DNA of 16,384 nucleotides. Origin: Chlamydiota bacterium. Its GTDB lineage: Bacteria; Chlamydiota; Chlamydiia; Chlamydiales; Waddliaceae. Positions 1 to 7,297 of this stretch are shown piece by piece. Positions within the stretch are counted from its first letter, which is position 1. Each line of letters begins with the position of its first letter. The translations under genes and the position numbers were made by a program. The stretch is taken from contig JAAKFP010000011.1 in assembly GCA_011065005.1 (NCBI GenBank), forward strand, positions 1-16,384, in the 5' to 3' direction. A model generated the notes under the pieces. It was not told where the DNA came from, did not search any database, and saw only the letters and a program-made list of their open reading frames with translations.

Positions 1-1278
1 GGCATCTGGAGTAAAAGTCAGGTTTTTTAAGCTAAGCTCGGATTTTGTGGGTTCGCCTTTACTATTTCCATGCATGCTCCAGAGCACAGTCATACTGCCA
101 AGAACTGCTTCCTCTACTGTTGTCTCATCTCCAGGAATGCTAATGAATTTATACTTTTTGATTTGGGTGACCCTGAAGCTACCATCTTCTTCGCTGATAA
201 AAATACTATAGCGTGTGGGATTTTCTTTGCTTTGTCTCAAAATAGGCTTATCATGCTCAAGGGTGAATAATTCAGGAAAATGTTCTCTTAAACAAAAAAC
301 GACGGGACTAAAGGCGTTGATAGAAAGGAATTTTAGCAGAGTAGAAAGACCATCATCGGAGATTTTACTATCTTTGCACCCTTCTTCCTTTAATGATTTT
401 AACCACGAGCCGGATAACCTCGAAAGCTGTTTTCTATTATGACTATTCTTTAAGGTGTCAACTAGCCAATCGAGAAAACCTTGCTTTTCATCCTTAGTAG
501 GTGTTTGATCAAGATCAGGAAGTTCCATAGGAATAGAGTTGAGCCTAAAAAAGGCTCTAGAACCTTTTTTCTTCCATAAAGCGCGAAATGAGTCTCGGAT
601 ATCTTGATTGTTAATCTTGTGGAAGTCCGCGGCAAATTCTTTTCGAAAACGAAATTTTCTACCTTCAATTTCTTTAGTTTTCTTTTCAATTAGAAGAGTG
701 TTTGCCTGCCACTCTGAAATAACTTCAATGAAGTTTGCTTCATCCTGGTAATATTCCAGGATATCTAAAGCTCCCTTGTCACCCACCACTGTTTGTAAGG
801 TCTCTTTTTGGGCGGGGAGGAGTTTTTCATACTCTTTCCAAAATTGCAGTAGATTGTCAAGCCCTTGGAATTGTTTCAAAAAACCATACTTTTCCTTATC
901 GTGATAAAGTTTACATGCCCCATCAATTCTTGCAGGAATTGTCGTTGTTTTTAAAATCTCCGCTTGGAACAATTCCAGGATAGTTGTTAGGGGAGGCATC
1001 TTATCTGTTACTGAGAGTTCCTTCAGTAAAGTCGAAAAAAAGTTTGTGATATTCTTTTTAAGAGTTTCGGCATCGGTTTGAGGGGCTGAAAGACACTTAC
1101 CCTTAAAAAGGAAGGAAAAAGTTGAAGGGGAAGGAGCATCATAGTGTTTATAACGGATATTTGTCTTGCAGATCTTCTTGACAGCACTGGTGATGGGGTC
1201 GAATGCCTCCTTTTCTTGTTTTAATAATGATGGTGAACTAGTTGGACTATCATTTAATCTAGTGACTTTACGGGGCAT
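1..1278 (-). CDS. Unrecognised protein, 3' end outside window (426 codons seen)
   Basis: Open reading frame from an ATG at 1278 that stays open to the left edge, so only the N-terminal 426 residues are visible. The start is fixed: an in-frame TGA lies four codons upstream, and CTGAGG sits about 7 nt before the ATG. The protein begins MPRKVTRLNDSPTSSPSLL, a Ser/Thr/Pro-rich stretch without a signal peptide, followed by a soluble, mostly helical, Lys/Glu-rich region. Residues after about 350 look beta-rich (for example RYSIFISEEDGSFRVTQIKK). I see no transmembrane segment and recognise no domain. It lies downstream of a probable terminator and has its own -10-like TATAAT, so it is probably a separate transcript. 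A polar, signal-less N terminus next to T3S and Inc-like genes is compatible with a secreted effector, but that is only inference. Confidence 0.8.
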   Translation of the reverse strand, partial: MPRKVTRLNDSPTSSPSLLKQEKEAFDPITSAVKKICKTNIRYKHYDAPSPSTFSFLFKGKCLSAPQTDAETLKKNITNFFSTLLKELSVTDKMPPLTTILELFQAEILKTTTIPARIDGACKLYHDKEKYGFLKQFQGLDNLLQFWKEYEKLLPAQKETLQTVVGDKGALDILEYYQDEANFIEVISEWQANTLLIEKKTKEIEGRKFRFRKEFAADFHKINNQDIRDSFRALWKKKGSRAFFRLNSIPMELPDLDQTPTKDEKQGFLDWLVDTLKNSHNRKQLSRLSGSWLKSLKEEGCKDSKISDDGLSTLLKFLSINAFSPVVFCLREHFPELFTLEHDKPILRQSKENPTRYSIFISEEDGSFRVTQIKKYKFISIPGDETTVEEAVLGSMTVLWSMHGNSKGEPTKSELSLKNLTFTPDA

Positions 1279-1319
1279 TTTTATACCTCAGGTTAGAAAA
1301 ACAGTAAAGATTTGTTTTT

Positions 1320-1332
1320 ATTATAAATTATA
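1320..1332 (-). promoter_or_regulatory. Possible -10 region(s) for the left-edge gene
   Basis: On the minus strand the sequence TATAATTTATAAT contains two perfect overlapping-register TATAAT hexamers (1327-1332 and 1320-1325), 42 to 54 nt before the ATG at 1278. No good -35 hexamer is seen at 16-18 nt, so this is a weak call. Confidence 0.35.
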
Positions 1333-1372
1333 CCTTTTTCATCCGATTTATTCTAGTAGAACCTTGGTTCCC

Positions 1373-1403
1373 TTTCCTGCACCCACGAAGTGGGTGCTGG
1401 AAA
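1373..1403. repeat. Perfect 8-bp stem hairpin
   Basis: GCACCCAC-GAA-GTGGGTGC (1379-1397), extended by TTTCC/GGAAA arms (1373-1377, 1399-1403) across one T-T mismatch. It lies just beyond the probable terminator at 1422-1445 and may act as a back-up stop or RNA-stabilising structure between two genes of the same strand. It has no T-tract on the minus strand. Confidence 0.6.
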
Positions 1404-1421
1404 ATAAGGCAGAAGTCCAAG

Positions 1422-1445
1422 AAAAAGGCGGTACCCGAAGGTGCC
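1422..1445 (-). terminator. Probable intrinsic terminator after the Inc-like pair
   Basis: Read on the minus strand: GGCACC-TTCG-GGTACC closed by a C(UUCG)G tetraloop, one C-A mismatch in the stem, then GCC and TTTTTC. It begins 12 nt after the stop codon at 1458, where a terminator for the preceding membrane-protein gene would be expected. Confidence 0.6.
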
Positions 1446-1457
1446 ACGATGTAACGA

Positions 1458-1889
1458 CTATACTTTTGCCCCATCCTTATATTCTTCTACTTTTATCTTA
1501 CTGAAGAGATGAGCGATGATAGGGGCGGCAAAGATCGTTCCCCGAGAGAGGCGGATTTCTCTGTTTTCTTCGTTCAATTCAGTTAATTCTCCGGTGGCAA
1601 AATCATGGACAACGGTTTTTAGGTTATCAGCAACGTGGTAAAAATCGTGGGAGGCGACAGCTCCAACTCCTCCAAGAACCACTCCAAAGCCAATTGCGAG
1701 AGGGGAACCTGTGGCAATCATGAATATCGATGCAGTTAACAATAGGAGGCCAGCTGCTATGGCAATGACTTTTGCTACTGTGCAGGCAATATTAATTTGT
1801 TTTTCATGCCCTTCGATTTCCTTTTTTTCAAGAACTCCATCCGCAAAGCCTTTTTTTAAAACCGAATAGGCCTCAGTAATTGCATTCAT
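1458..1889 (-). CDS. Inc-like membrane protein, paralogue of neighbour (143 aa)
   Basis: Two adjacent hydrophobic segments at about residues 34-60 (CTVAKVIAIAAGLLLLTAS) and 64-82 form a helical hairpin with hydrophilic N and C termini. This bilobed hydrophobic shape is characteristic of chlamydial inclusion membrane (Inc) proteins, which are T3S substrates. After the hairpin come HDFYHVADN and later SRGTIFA, both of which recur in the next gene (HDFYRVADN, SQGTIFA), so the two are tandem paralogues. AAGGAGAG lies 6-7 nt before the ATG. It follows its paralogue by about 60 bp and is followed by a terminator. The function is unknown; the Inc assignment is inferred from topology and context only, and an ordinary inner-membrane protein remains possible. 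Confidence 0.85.
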   Translation of the reverse strand: MNAITEAYSVLKKGFADGVLEKKEIEGHEKQINIACTVAKVIAIAAGLLLLTASIFMIATGSPLAIGFGVVLGGVGAVASHDFYHVADNLKTVVHDFATGELTELNEENREIRLSRGTIFAAPIIAHLFSKIKVEEYKDGAKV

Positions 1890-1950
1890 CTGTACTCTCC
1901 TTTGTTATTTGTTACTTTATAAGACCCCCTTGAAGAGGTTGCATCGGAAT

Positions 1951-2406
1951 TTATGTTTGTTTTGCGGCCTTCTTCCTTGCAATGAGGAAGTCGACGAGCG
2001 ACCGCGCAAAGATCGTTCCTTGAGAAATATACTTACTTATCGACTTTTCTTTTGCGTTCTTCAATTTGTCTTCACTAATTTTGCCTTGGGCAATTCTGTC
2101 AATGAGTTTTATCGTATTGTCAGCTACGCGGTAAAAATCATGCGTTACGATCAGCCCAAGACCTGCTAGGGTTACACCCAAAGCAATGCCGAGAAGGGAA
2201 TGGGTAGTAATCAATAATAGCGATATGGCAATGATCGAGATTGCGGCGGCAACGGCAAGGATTCTTTCTGTGGAACACGTTTTACGGATATTTTGGCGTT
2301 CATTTGGGTCAAGAAGCTCACTTTTCAAACAAACGCCACCCTCAAAGTTTCTGTCCACAAAACCGAGCACGGGTAGAAAGTATTTCGATATAATAGCCAA
2401 ATCCAT
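1951..2406 (-). CDS. Inc-like membrane protein, first of tandem pair (151 aa)
   Basis: A polar N terminus of about 45 residues with three cysteines (in ...GGVCLKSE..., ...KTCSTER...) precedes two closely spaced hydrophobic segments (about 49-68 and 70-87; RILAVAAAISIIAISLLLI, then LLGIALGVTLAGLGLIV). Next come HDFYRVADN and a Lys-rich tail with SQGTIFARS. The shared HDFYxVADN and SxGTIFA motifs show common ancestry with the 143-aa protein downstream. The start is supported by an AAGGAGG ribosome binding site 5-6 nt before the ATG. Only 20 bp separate it from the yidD-like gene, so the two are probably cotranscribed. The two-helix hairpin suggests an Inc-type T3S substrate; this is not proven by sequence alone. 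Confidence 0.85.
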   Translation of the reverse strand: MDLAIISKYFLPVLGFVDRNFEGGVCLKSELLDPNERQNIRKTCSTERILAVAAAISIIAISLLLITTHSLLGIALGVTLAGLGLIVTHDFYRVADNTIKLIDRIAQGKISEDKLKNAKEKSISKYISQGTIFARSLVDFLIARKKAAKQT

Positions 2407-2426
2407 CAGAACCTCCTTTTTTTAAG

Positions 2427-2810
2427 TTATTTCACAGGATCCCATTTGAAGGTATCTCCCGCCTCATCCAAGACAACAGGGTAGATCCAAGGGTCTTCAT
2501 TCTCACGCATAAGGCGGTCGCAGCCCAAAAGAAACCCTCCCATAAAGCCATATTTTCTCATCGCATCCAAAGTGTATTGCGAGCTGCTTGGCTTGTGGTA
2601 GCTGCGAGGGCCATCAGCCGGGGAGATCACCTTTTGGTGAAAACGGATGAGAACCTCAGCAACTGGACCCAACATGGGTGTCCTGCATTTTGTGTCCTCA
2701 TCATAGTTTTTTTCACTATTTCGCACAAGAGCGGCATCTTTCCCCCAGGGCTCCTCGCCAATTCCAAAAACCGAAACCAAACAGAGCATAAGTACAAGAG
2801 TCTTTTTCAT
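2427..2810 (-). CDS. yidD: YidD-family membrane protein insertion factor, variant
   Basis: 127 aa. The core FHQKVISPADGPRS...PSSSQYTLDAMRKYG, followed by GGFLLGCDRLMREN and DPW, matches the YidD (DUF37) pattern (YQ..ISP..G..CRF.PTCS.Y...A...G...G......R..RC.P). YidD members assist YidC-dependent membrane insertion. Differences from the usual family: it has a cleavable-looking signal peptide (MKKTLVLMLCLVSVFGIG) and an acidic spacer instead of a short amphipathic start, and the two Cys of the CR...PTCS motif are Ser here. I chose the ATG at 2810, not the TTG at 2816, because GAAGAAGG lies 6-7 nt before the ATG and would abut the TTG. It probably forms an operon with the two membrane-protein genes that follow. 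The chlamydial forms may have a different role from E. coli YidD. Confidence 0.8.
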   Translation of the reverse strand: MKKTLVLMLCLVSVFGIGEEPWGKDAALVRNSEKNYDEDTKCRTPMLGPVAEVLIRFHQKVISPADGPRSYHKPSSSQYTLDAMRKYGFMGGFLLGCDRLMRENEDPWIYPVVLDEAGDTFKWDPVK

Positions 2811-2878
2811 TATCAACCTTCTTCCCGTAGGAATGCAATCTGTTCACCCCAGGGTCTGCCAGTAGGGCATCCCCCTAG

Positions 2879-3146
2879 AGTTTGGGCATTTGGATTCAGC
2901 CTGAAGGGCTGGAATTGCAACAGCCCAGGGCAGCGCCCTGGGAGAAGATAAGAGACATAGCAGCCTGTAGGGCTGCCAGAAGGAAAAGGTGTTTTATATA
3001 CCGTCATAGGGTTTCATCGTATTTGATAAAATAATGTTCTAGTTTGAATCTGGCAGCTCTACAGGCTGCCGGATCTCTTTCAAACCTTTCCCAGGGCGTT
3101 GCCCTGGGCTGTTGCACTTCCAGCCCTTCAGGCTGAATCCAAATGC
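2879..3146. repeat. Large imperfect inverted repeat (REP/MITE-like)
   Basis: The left arm (about 2879-2980) and right arm (about 3044-3146) are near reverse complements: TTTGGGCATTTGGATTCAGC on the left is matched by GCTGAATCCAAATGCCC on the right, and the blocks CAGCCCAGGGC.GCCCTGG and GGCAGC..TACAGGCTGCC recur in both. The spacer is about 65 bp. Each arm also contains smaller hairpins (CCCAGGGC-AGC-GCCCTGGG; AGCCTGAAGGGCT). Short frames through it are not considered genes. It separates yidD from the lipoprotein gene. Outer boundaries are approximate. Confidence 0.8.
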
Positions 3147-3172
3147 CCAGGGTCGAGGGGTCTGTTCGAAGG

Positions 3173-3212
3173 ACATACCCTGGGCTGTTGCACTTTCAGC
3201 CCTTCAGGCTTA
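3173..3212. repeat. Partial third copy of the same repeat arm
   Basis: The segment CATACCCTGGGCTGTTGCAC, then TTTCAGCCCTTCAGGCT, repeats part of the right arm of the 2879-3146 palindrome (CCTGGGCTGTTGCACTTCC, AGCCCTTCAGGCTGAA). It lies directly against the 3' end of the lipoprotein gene. Confidence 0.7.
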
Positions 3213-3216
3213 TATA

Positions 3217-4188
3217 TTAAAACGATGTTTCCAGCATTAAAACTGGAAAAAGTTGTCTTTTGAGCAATAGGTTCTTGCCGAATTCTTGGTAGACATGTTG
3301 ATTGTACTCTTTGGCAGCAAGTCCCGCTCCGTTGATCCCTCCAAAGTACCACCCAAACTCTAGGCTGGTGGTGATTAAGCCTGCGCCCCAGTTTCCCCTT
3401 TCAAAAAAATGATAGGAGGCGGCAATAAAAGCGGCATTCAGAATAAAAGAGGTGATTGCAGATCTTTTCTGGCCGACATAGTAATACCCAGCCCCAGGCA
3501 ATAGTGCATTCAACGTTTGTGCTTTTCGTGCAGACTTGGAACAACAACAGTACTGGTTGAAAAACTGAGAAAAATCTTCACAGTGGGGATGGCTAGAAGC
3601 GAGAGAAGACATGCAGGAAAGATATCCACCATCAATGGCGGAAAAAAGTTGAAGATCTAGAGCTGTTTCGGGGTCTCCTTTTTCCATGAGGGAGAGTATC
3701 GCTTCCGCCTTTTCACATTGACCGACTTTCTGGTAGGAATCGTAAAGAATAATCAATAGCTCTCGAAAGGCCGGAAAAGAACTAGGTACAGATGGCAGCT
3801 GGCTAAATTCAAAGGTTTCGACAGCATCTTGGTATTTCTTTCCGAGGTAGTAACACTGAACAATAGAAAATTCTGCTTGCAAGCGACGATCATTTTGGTC
3901 GAGAGGCATAAGGATGGTCGCACGTTTGAATCCGGTGATGGCTCTGTAAAGGTCGAGCTCCCGAGCAAAAGCGATGGCGATCTTCATCTCTTTTCCCCAT
4001 TCCTGCTTCAGCTCATTTGGCGAGAGGTTATTAAAAGGGGAAGGCTGTGACTCAAACTGTCGTCTTTGCGGAGAGTAGGATATTTTTGGTTCTAGAATAT
4101 AGCTGCGTGGATGACAGCTGCTGAGAACAAGCAGGCAACAGATTACAATTCCCACTTTACTGAGGGCGGCGTTACTCACAATCTTCAC
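3217..4188 (-). CDS. Lipoprotein with TPR-like region and C-terminal membrane segments
   Basis: 323 aa. Residues 1-25 are a lipoprotein signal peptide ending in LVLSSC, with Cys25 the predicted lipidated residue. Residues about 60-210 are helical with repeat-like spacing (AIAFARELDLYRAITGFKRA; YLGKKYQDAVETFEF), suggesting TPR/Sel1-type helices. A QYCCCSKSARK cluster precedes NALLPGAGYYYVGQKRSA, a motif found in membrane proteins often encoded near yidD in other bacteria, followed by two weakly hydrophobic segments. The GTG start at 4188 lies inside the last codons of cdsC (17-nt overlap); a second GTG at 4179 is an alternative that keeps the signal peptide. The overlap implies translational coupling with the secretin. 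The exact function is unknown; pilotin-like help for the secretin is conceivable but speculative. Confidence 0.8.
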   Translation of the reverse strand: MKIVSNAALSKVGIVICCLLVLSSCHPRSYILEPKISYSPQRRQFESQPSPFNNLSPNELKQEWGKEMKIAIAFARELDLYRAITGFKRATILMPLDQNDRRLQAEFSIVQCYYLGKKYQDAVETFEFSQLPSVPSSFPAFRELLIILYDSYQKVGQCEKAEAILSLMEKGDPETALDLQLFSAIDGGYLSCMSSLASSHPHCEDFSQFFNQYCCCSKSARKAQTLNALLPGAGYYYVGQKRSAITSFILNAAFIAASYHFFERGNWGAGLITTSLEFGWYFGGINGAGLAAKEYNQHVYQEFGKNLLLKRQLFPVLMLETSF

Positions 4189-7069
4189 AACAGGGTCTCT
4201 TGATGTTCATAAAATCAAGAGCATGTTCAACTTCGTACTTCCAGCTCTTAGTCTGTCTGTTCTTCTGTTTTAGGTTTTCTTGCTGTTGTCGTGTTAGCGT
4301 GCTGAACTCTTCTGCGGTATCTATAATTTGAGGTCTAATGAAAATCATTAAGTTTCTCTTGGTATCTTGAATGGTCTTTGAACTACCTGCCGCACCTATA
4401 ATGGGAATTCCTCCCAAGCAAGGGAACTGGTTTCTCGATTTTACCTTCGTATCGTCAATCATTCCGCTGATAATAACAAAATGTTTGTCAGGAATATGTA
4501 CGGTTGTTGTTGTTCGATTTATACTGGTTGTAGGGCCAGGAGAGACATCAGAAATTACTTCCCCTTCAGCGTCTCCCGTACCACCACCACCTCCGCCTCC
4601 TGTGGTTCTGCTCACTTCTTGCTGTATTTCTAGGGTGATGATGTCGTTATTTCCAATGAGTGGCGTAACGTTCAAGGTTGTTCCTACATCACGGAATTCA
4701 AAGTTGTTGGTGATGATGCTGCCCTCATCATTAGAAACAGCTTGCGTCTGAAAACGGGTATTGATACCAACAAAGATTTCTGCCGTTTTGTTATCTTCAG
4801 TGATGATCTTTGGGTTTAGAACGATGTTGGTATTGCTCTGCTGGTGCAGAGCCGTCACCAAAGCTCCCATCGTTGCAAACTGTGTTCCATTGTGAGTAAG
4901 ACGTTGTCCAATGATTCCAAGATGATACCCTGCTGCGGTGGCTAGCGAAGATGCTTCAGGTACTGCCGAGGAGAGCCCTCCAGTGGCGAGAGCGCCAATC
5001 AGCGGGGAGGCCCCTCCAAGAAAGGCTTGTGCTGTTGATGTGCTTCCACCACCTGAGCGTGTGCCCCAAGTCACACCATAGGTTAAGGAGTCGTCAATAT
5101 CTGTTTCGAGAATGAGCATTTCAATAAAGACCTGCCGCAAGGGGCTGTCAATTTCTTCGATAAGCTCTTTAACTTTTGCAATCGTGGCGTCAGTGCCGGT
5201 AAAGACTAATGAATTAGAAGTTTCTATCCATTGTACACTTTGGATTGTGAGTACTAAATCAGTATTGGCCAACTCTTGCAGTTGTAAGCTGTCTCCAATT
5301 CTTTGGAGAGCATTGACAATGTCTTCTCCTTTACGAAATTGTAACTTGTGGATGAAAAACTTTGTTCTATCGATGTGCCCTACAGGAAGCTCTTCTCGGA
5401 TTTTTGCTTCCCTAACCAACCGTATAGGCTGTAGAGGATCACCCTCGGGAATTTGGAATACCCAAGAGCCTTGTACGTCTTGTAGCCATTGACCTCGAGG
5501 TGTTTCTTCGGGTAGGAGTTCTTCTTTTCTTCTTTCAAAAGGTGGTTCTTTCCCTTCAGGGAGGAAATACCAGTTCCCTTGTGGGTCTAGTAGCCATTCC
5601 CCTCTGGGGGTTTCTTCTGTTGGAACGGCCGGCCGGAAAATCCTTTCACCCTGCGGTGATAGTTCCCAGCGTCCTTCTGGCGCCCTAACCCCTTCTGGTG
5701 GTACTTCTCTAGTGGGAGCCTCCCTTAGTCTGAGTTCATCTAAATCATAAATCCGGGTGGTGCCTCGAAGATCATCCAAATGTTGCAGAACAGAGATTGT
5801 TCGTTCCACGAGAAAAGGGGAGGAGACAATGAATATACTTCCGGCTGCAGGGTGTGGAACGAAGACCAGGGGTTGATCTTGGGCGATGGGTCCCATAATC
5901 TCCTGTGCAAGCTCGATGAGGTTGTCAATAAAGGCGTTTCTGACAACATACTGTCCGATAACATGACCACTTTTTGGTGAATCGATGCTTTTTAGGAGAG
6001 TGTCTACTTGTTTTACATTCGTCACTAGATCTGTAAGAATGATGTGTTGTGTTTCTCTTGAAGTTTCGATGAGCGCTTGTGCTGAAAGTAGGGGGCTTAT
6101 AATGGTAGCCGCTTTTTCGGGATCAAGAGTGTTTAATTTGAAAACTTGTGTGACAAGTTCCGATTCCCTTGGGAATCCAGTCAGTGAGTCATCAACATTT
6201 ACTCTTGAGATACTCCTCACCTGATCATTTTTGTGGATAATGAAATTATTTCCTTCTTCAATAAGGGATAAATCATGGATGCGCAACTCTTGGATGAGAG
6301 CTGTGATCACATTTTCCAAGGTAGTGGGCTCTTCGGAGATGATTGTTACATTGAACTGAAGGTCGCTTTCATCGAAAACAAAGTTCCTATTGGTGATTCT
6401 GCTGATGAAGCGAATGTACTCGATAATGCCTACATTGTTGAAGTTGATCAATATCGTTTTGGGTGGTGTCTTAAACTGTCCAGTAGTAGAGAGGGCGCCG
6501 TCGGGCCGATCTTCAACTTGGACGACAGTTTCATCAATCGTAGAAGTTGGTGGGTTGGCCTCATTTTCCTGCTTGACGTCGGGCTTTTTTTGCGCAGACT
6601 GTTCCTGGATGTTTTCTTCTCCTTCGGCTTGCTGGTCTAGGGTCGCCGGTGCCGTAGCATTGTTTGGAGATGGTAGAGAATATAGCTGACCAGAAGAGGC
6701 GTCGTTGTTCGTCTTCGTTTCTTTGACGGCTGGGATGACTGTAGGAATGCTTTTCTTTGCGGTAGATATTCCATCCGTTTGACGTGCTTTTTCTTGTTCT
6801 TGAGTTTTTTCCTCTGACAGGTCAAGGTTCCAGTCAATTTCCCATTCAGAATCATCAATCTCGGGAGTATTGGTGTCAATGATAACGGGAGTAGAACTTT
6901 TCTGTTTTACGACACTTTCAACAGGAATGACGTCAGTAGGTGAATCTGTATTTTCTTCTCCAAAATTCCAAAGATGCTCTTGGCTTTCAGATGAAGGAAT
7001 ACTTTGAGCGGAACATAGTGCAACTAAGATGCTGAAATAAAAGATCTTGCTAGAAGTTTTTCTTTTCAT
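4172..7069 (-). CDS. cdsC: Type III secretion outer-membrane secretin SctC (CdsC)
   Basis: 965 aa. It forms the outer-membrane ring through which T3S substrates leave. A signal peptide (MKRKTSSKIFYFSILVALCS, cut near SA-QS) is followed by a roughly 180-residue acidic, Ser/Thr/Gln-rich low-complexity region. At about 203-285 comes an N-type secretin domain (TILINFNNVGIIEYIRFIS), then further N domains to about 440. Residues about 455-540 carry three tandem Trp/Gly repeats (EGRWEL..QG, RGEWLLDPQGNWYF, RGQWLQDVQGSWVF). The C-terminal secretin domain spans about 640-925: VFIEMLILETDIDDSLTYG, LNPKIITEDN, VTPLIGNNDIITLEI and GMIDDTKVKSRNQFPCLGGI are typical. An eight-Gly run sits in the barrel at about 825. 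The last residues are the cysteine-rich CCEDCE. No clear Shine-Dalgarno is seen before the ATG. It follows the kinase gene after a 228-bp gap, as Pkn5 precedes CdsC in Chlamydia. Confidence 0.96.
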   Translation of the reverse strand: MKRKTSSKIFYFSILVALCSAQSIPSSESQEHLWNFGEENTDSPTDVIPVESVVKQKSSTPVIIDTNTPEIDDSEWEIDWNLDLSEEKTQEQEKARQTDGISTAKKSIPTVIPAVKETKTNNDASSGQLYSLPSPNNATAPATLDQQAEGEENIQEQSAQKKPDVKQENEANPPTSTIDETVVQVEDRPDGALSTTGQFKTPPKTILINFNNVGIIEYIRFISRITNRNFVFDESDLQFNVTIISEEPTTLENVITALIQELRIHDLSLIEEGNNFIIHKNDQVRSISRVNVDDSLTGFPRESELVTQVFKLNTLDPEKAATIISPLLSAQALIETSRETQHIILTDLVTNVKQVDTLLKSIDSPKSGHVIGQYVVRNAFIDNLIELAQEIMGPIAQDQPLVFVPHPAAGSIFIVSSPFLVERTISVLQHLDDLRGTTRIYDLDELRLREAPTREVPPEGVRAPEGRWELSPQGERIFRPAVPTEETPRGEWLLDPQGNWYFLPEGKEPPFERRKEELLPEETPRGQWLQDVQGSWVFQIPEGDPLQPIRLVREAKIREELPVGHIDRTKFFIHKLQFRKGEDIVNALQRIGDSLQLQELANTDLVLTIQSVQWIETSNSLVFTGTDATIAKVKELIEEIDSPLRQVFIEMLILETDIDDSLTYGVTWGTRSGGGSTSTAQAFLGGASPLIGALATGGLSSAVPEASSLATAAGYHLGIIGQRLTHNGTQFATMGALVTALHQQSNTNIVLNPKIITEDNKTAEIFVGINTRFQTQAVSNDEGSIITNNFEFRDVGTTLNVTPLIGNNDIITLEIQQEVSRTTGGGGGGGTGDAEGEVISDVSPGPTTSINRTTTTVHIPDKHFVIISGMIDDTKVKSRNQFPCLGGIPIIGAAGSSKTIQDTKRNLMIFIRPQIIDTAEEFSTLTRQQQENLKQKNRQTKSWKYEVEHALDFMNIKRPCCEDCE

Positions 7070-7172
7070 TGAATATAGGTTCGTTATATGTCACCCATTG
7101 GAGTCTGGTTATCCTGTTGGATCGTTCAGAGCCACAATGGGAAGTTGTGTTAAAAATTAACTTTTATACAGC

Positions 7173-7213
7173 TAGAATTCACCATTCCTAGAGATAAACG
7201 AAATTCATTTATC
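7173..7213 (-). promoter_or_regulatory. Candidate control region upstream of cdsC
   Basis: The 228-bp gap before cdsC is AT-rich. An inverted repeat GATAAACGA-AAT-TCATTTATC (7193-7213, 8 of 9 positions paired) lies just upstream, on the minus strand, of a -10-like TATAAA (7173-7178). No convincing -35 is seen at the right distance. It could be an activator or repressor site giving cdsC its own transcription. This is weak evidence. Confidence 0.3.
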
Positions 7214-7297
7214 CCAAATATACCTATTTATTTTCCATGAAAAAAACACAGTAGTTTAGAAGGGTTTTGAAGGAAAAATGCCCTAAAACACCTTAAG

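Noticed and set aside
2813..3007. 64-codon minus-strand frame in the palindromic repeat
   Set aside because: Lies wholly inside the REP-like inverted repeat; such frames recur wherever the repeat occurs and have no independent support.
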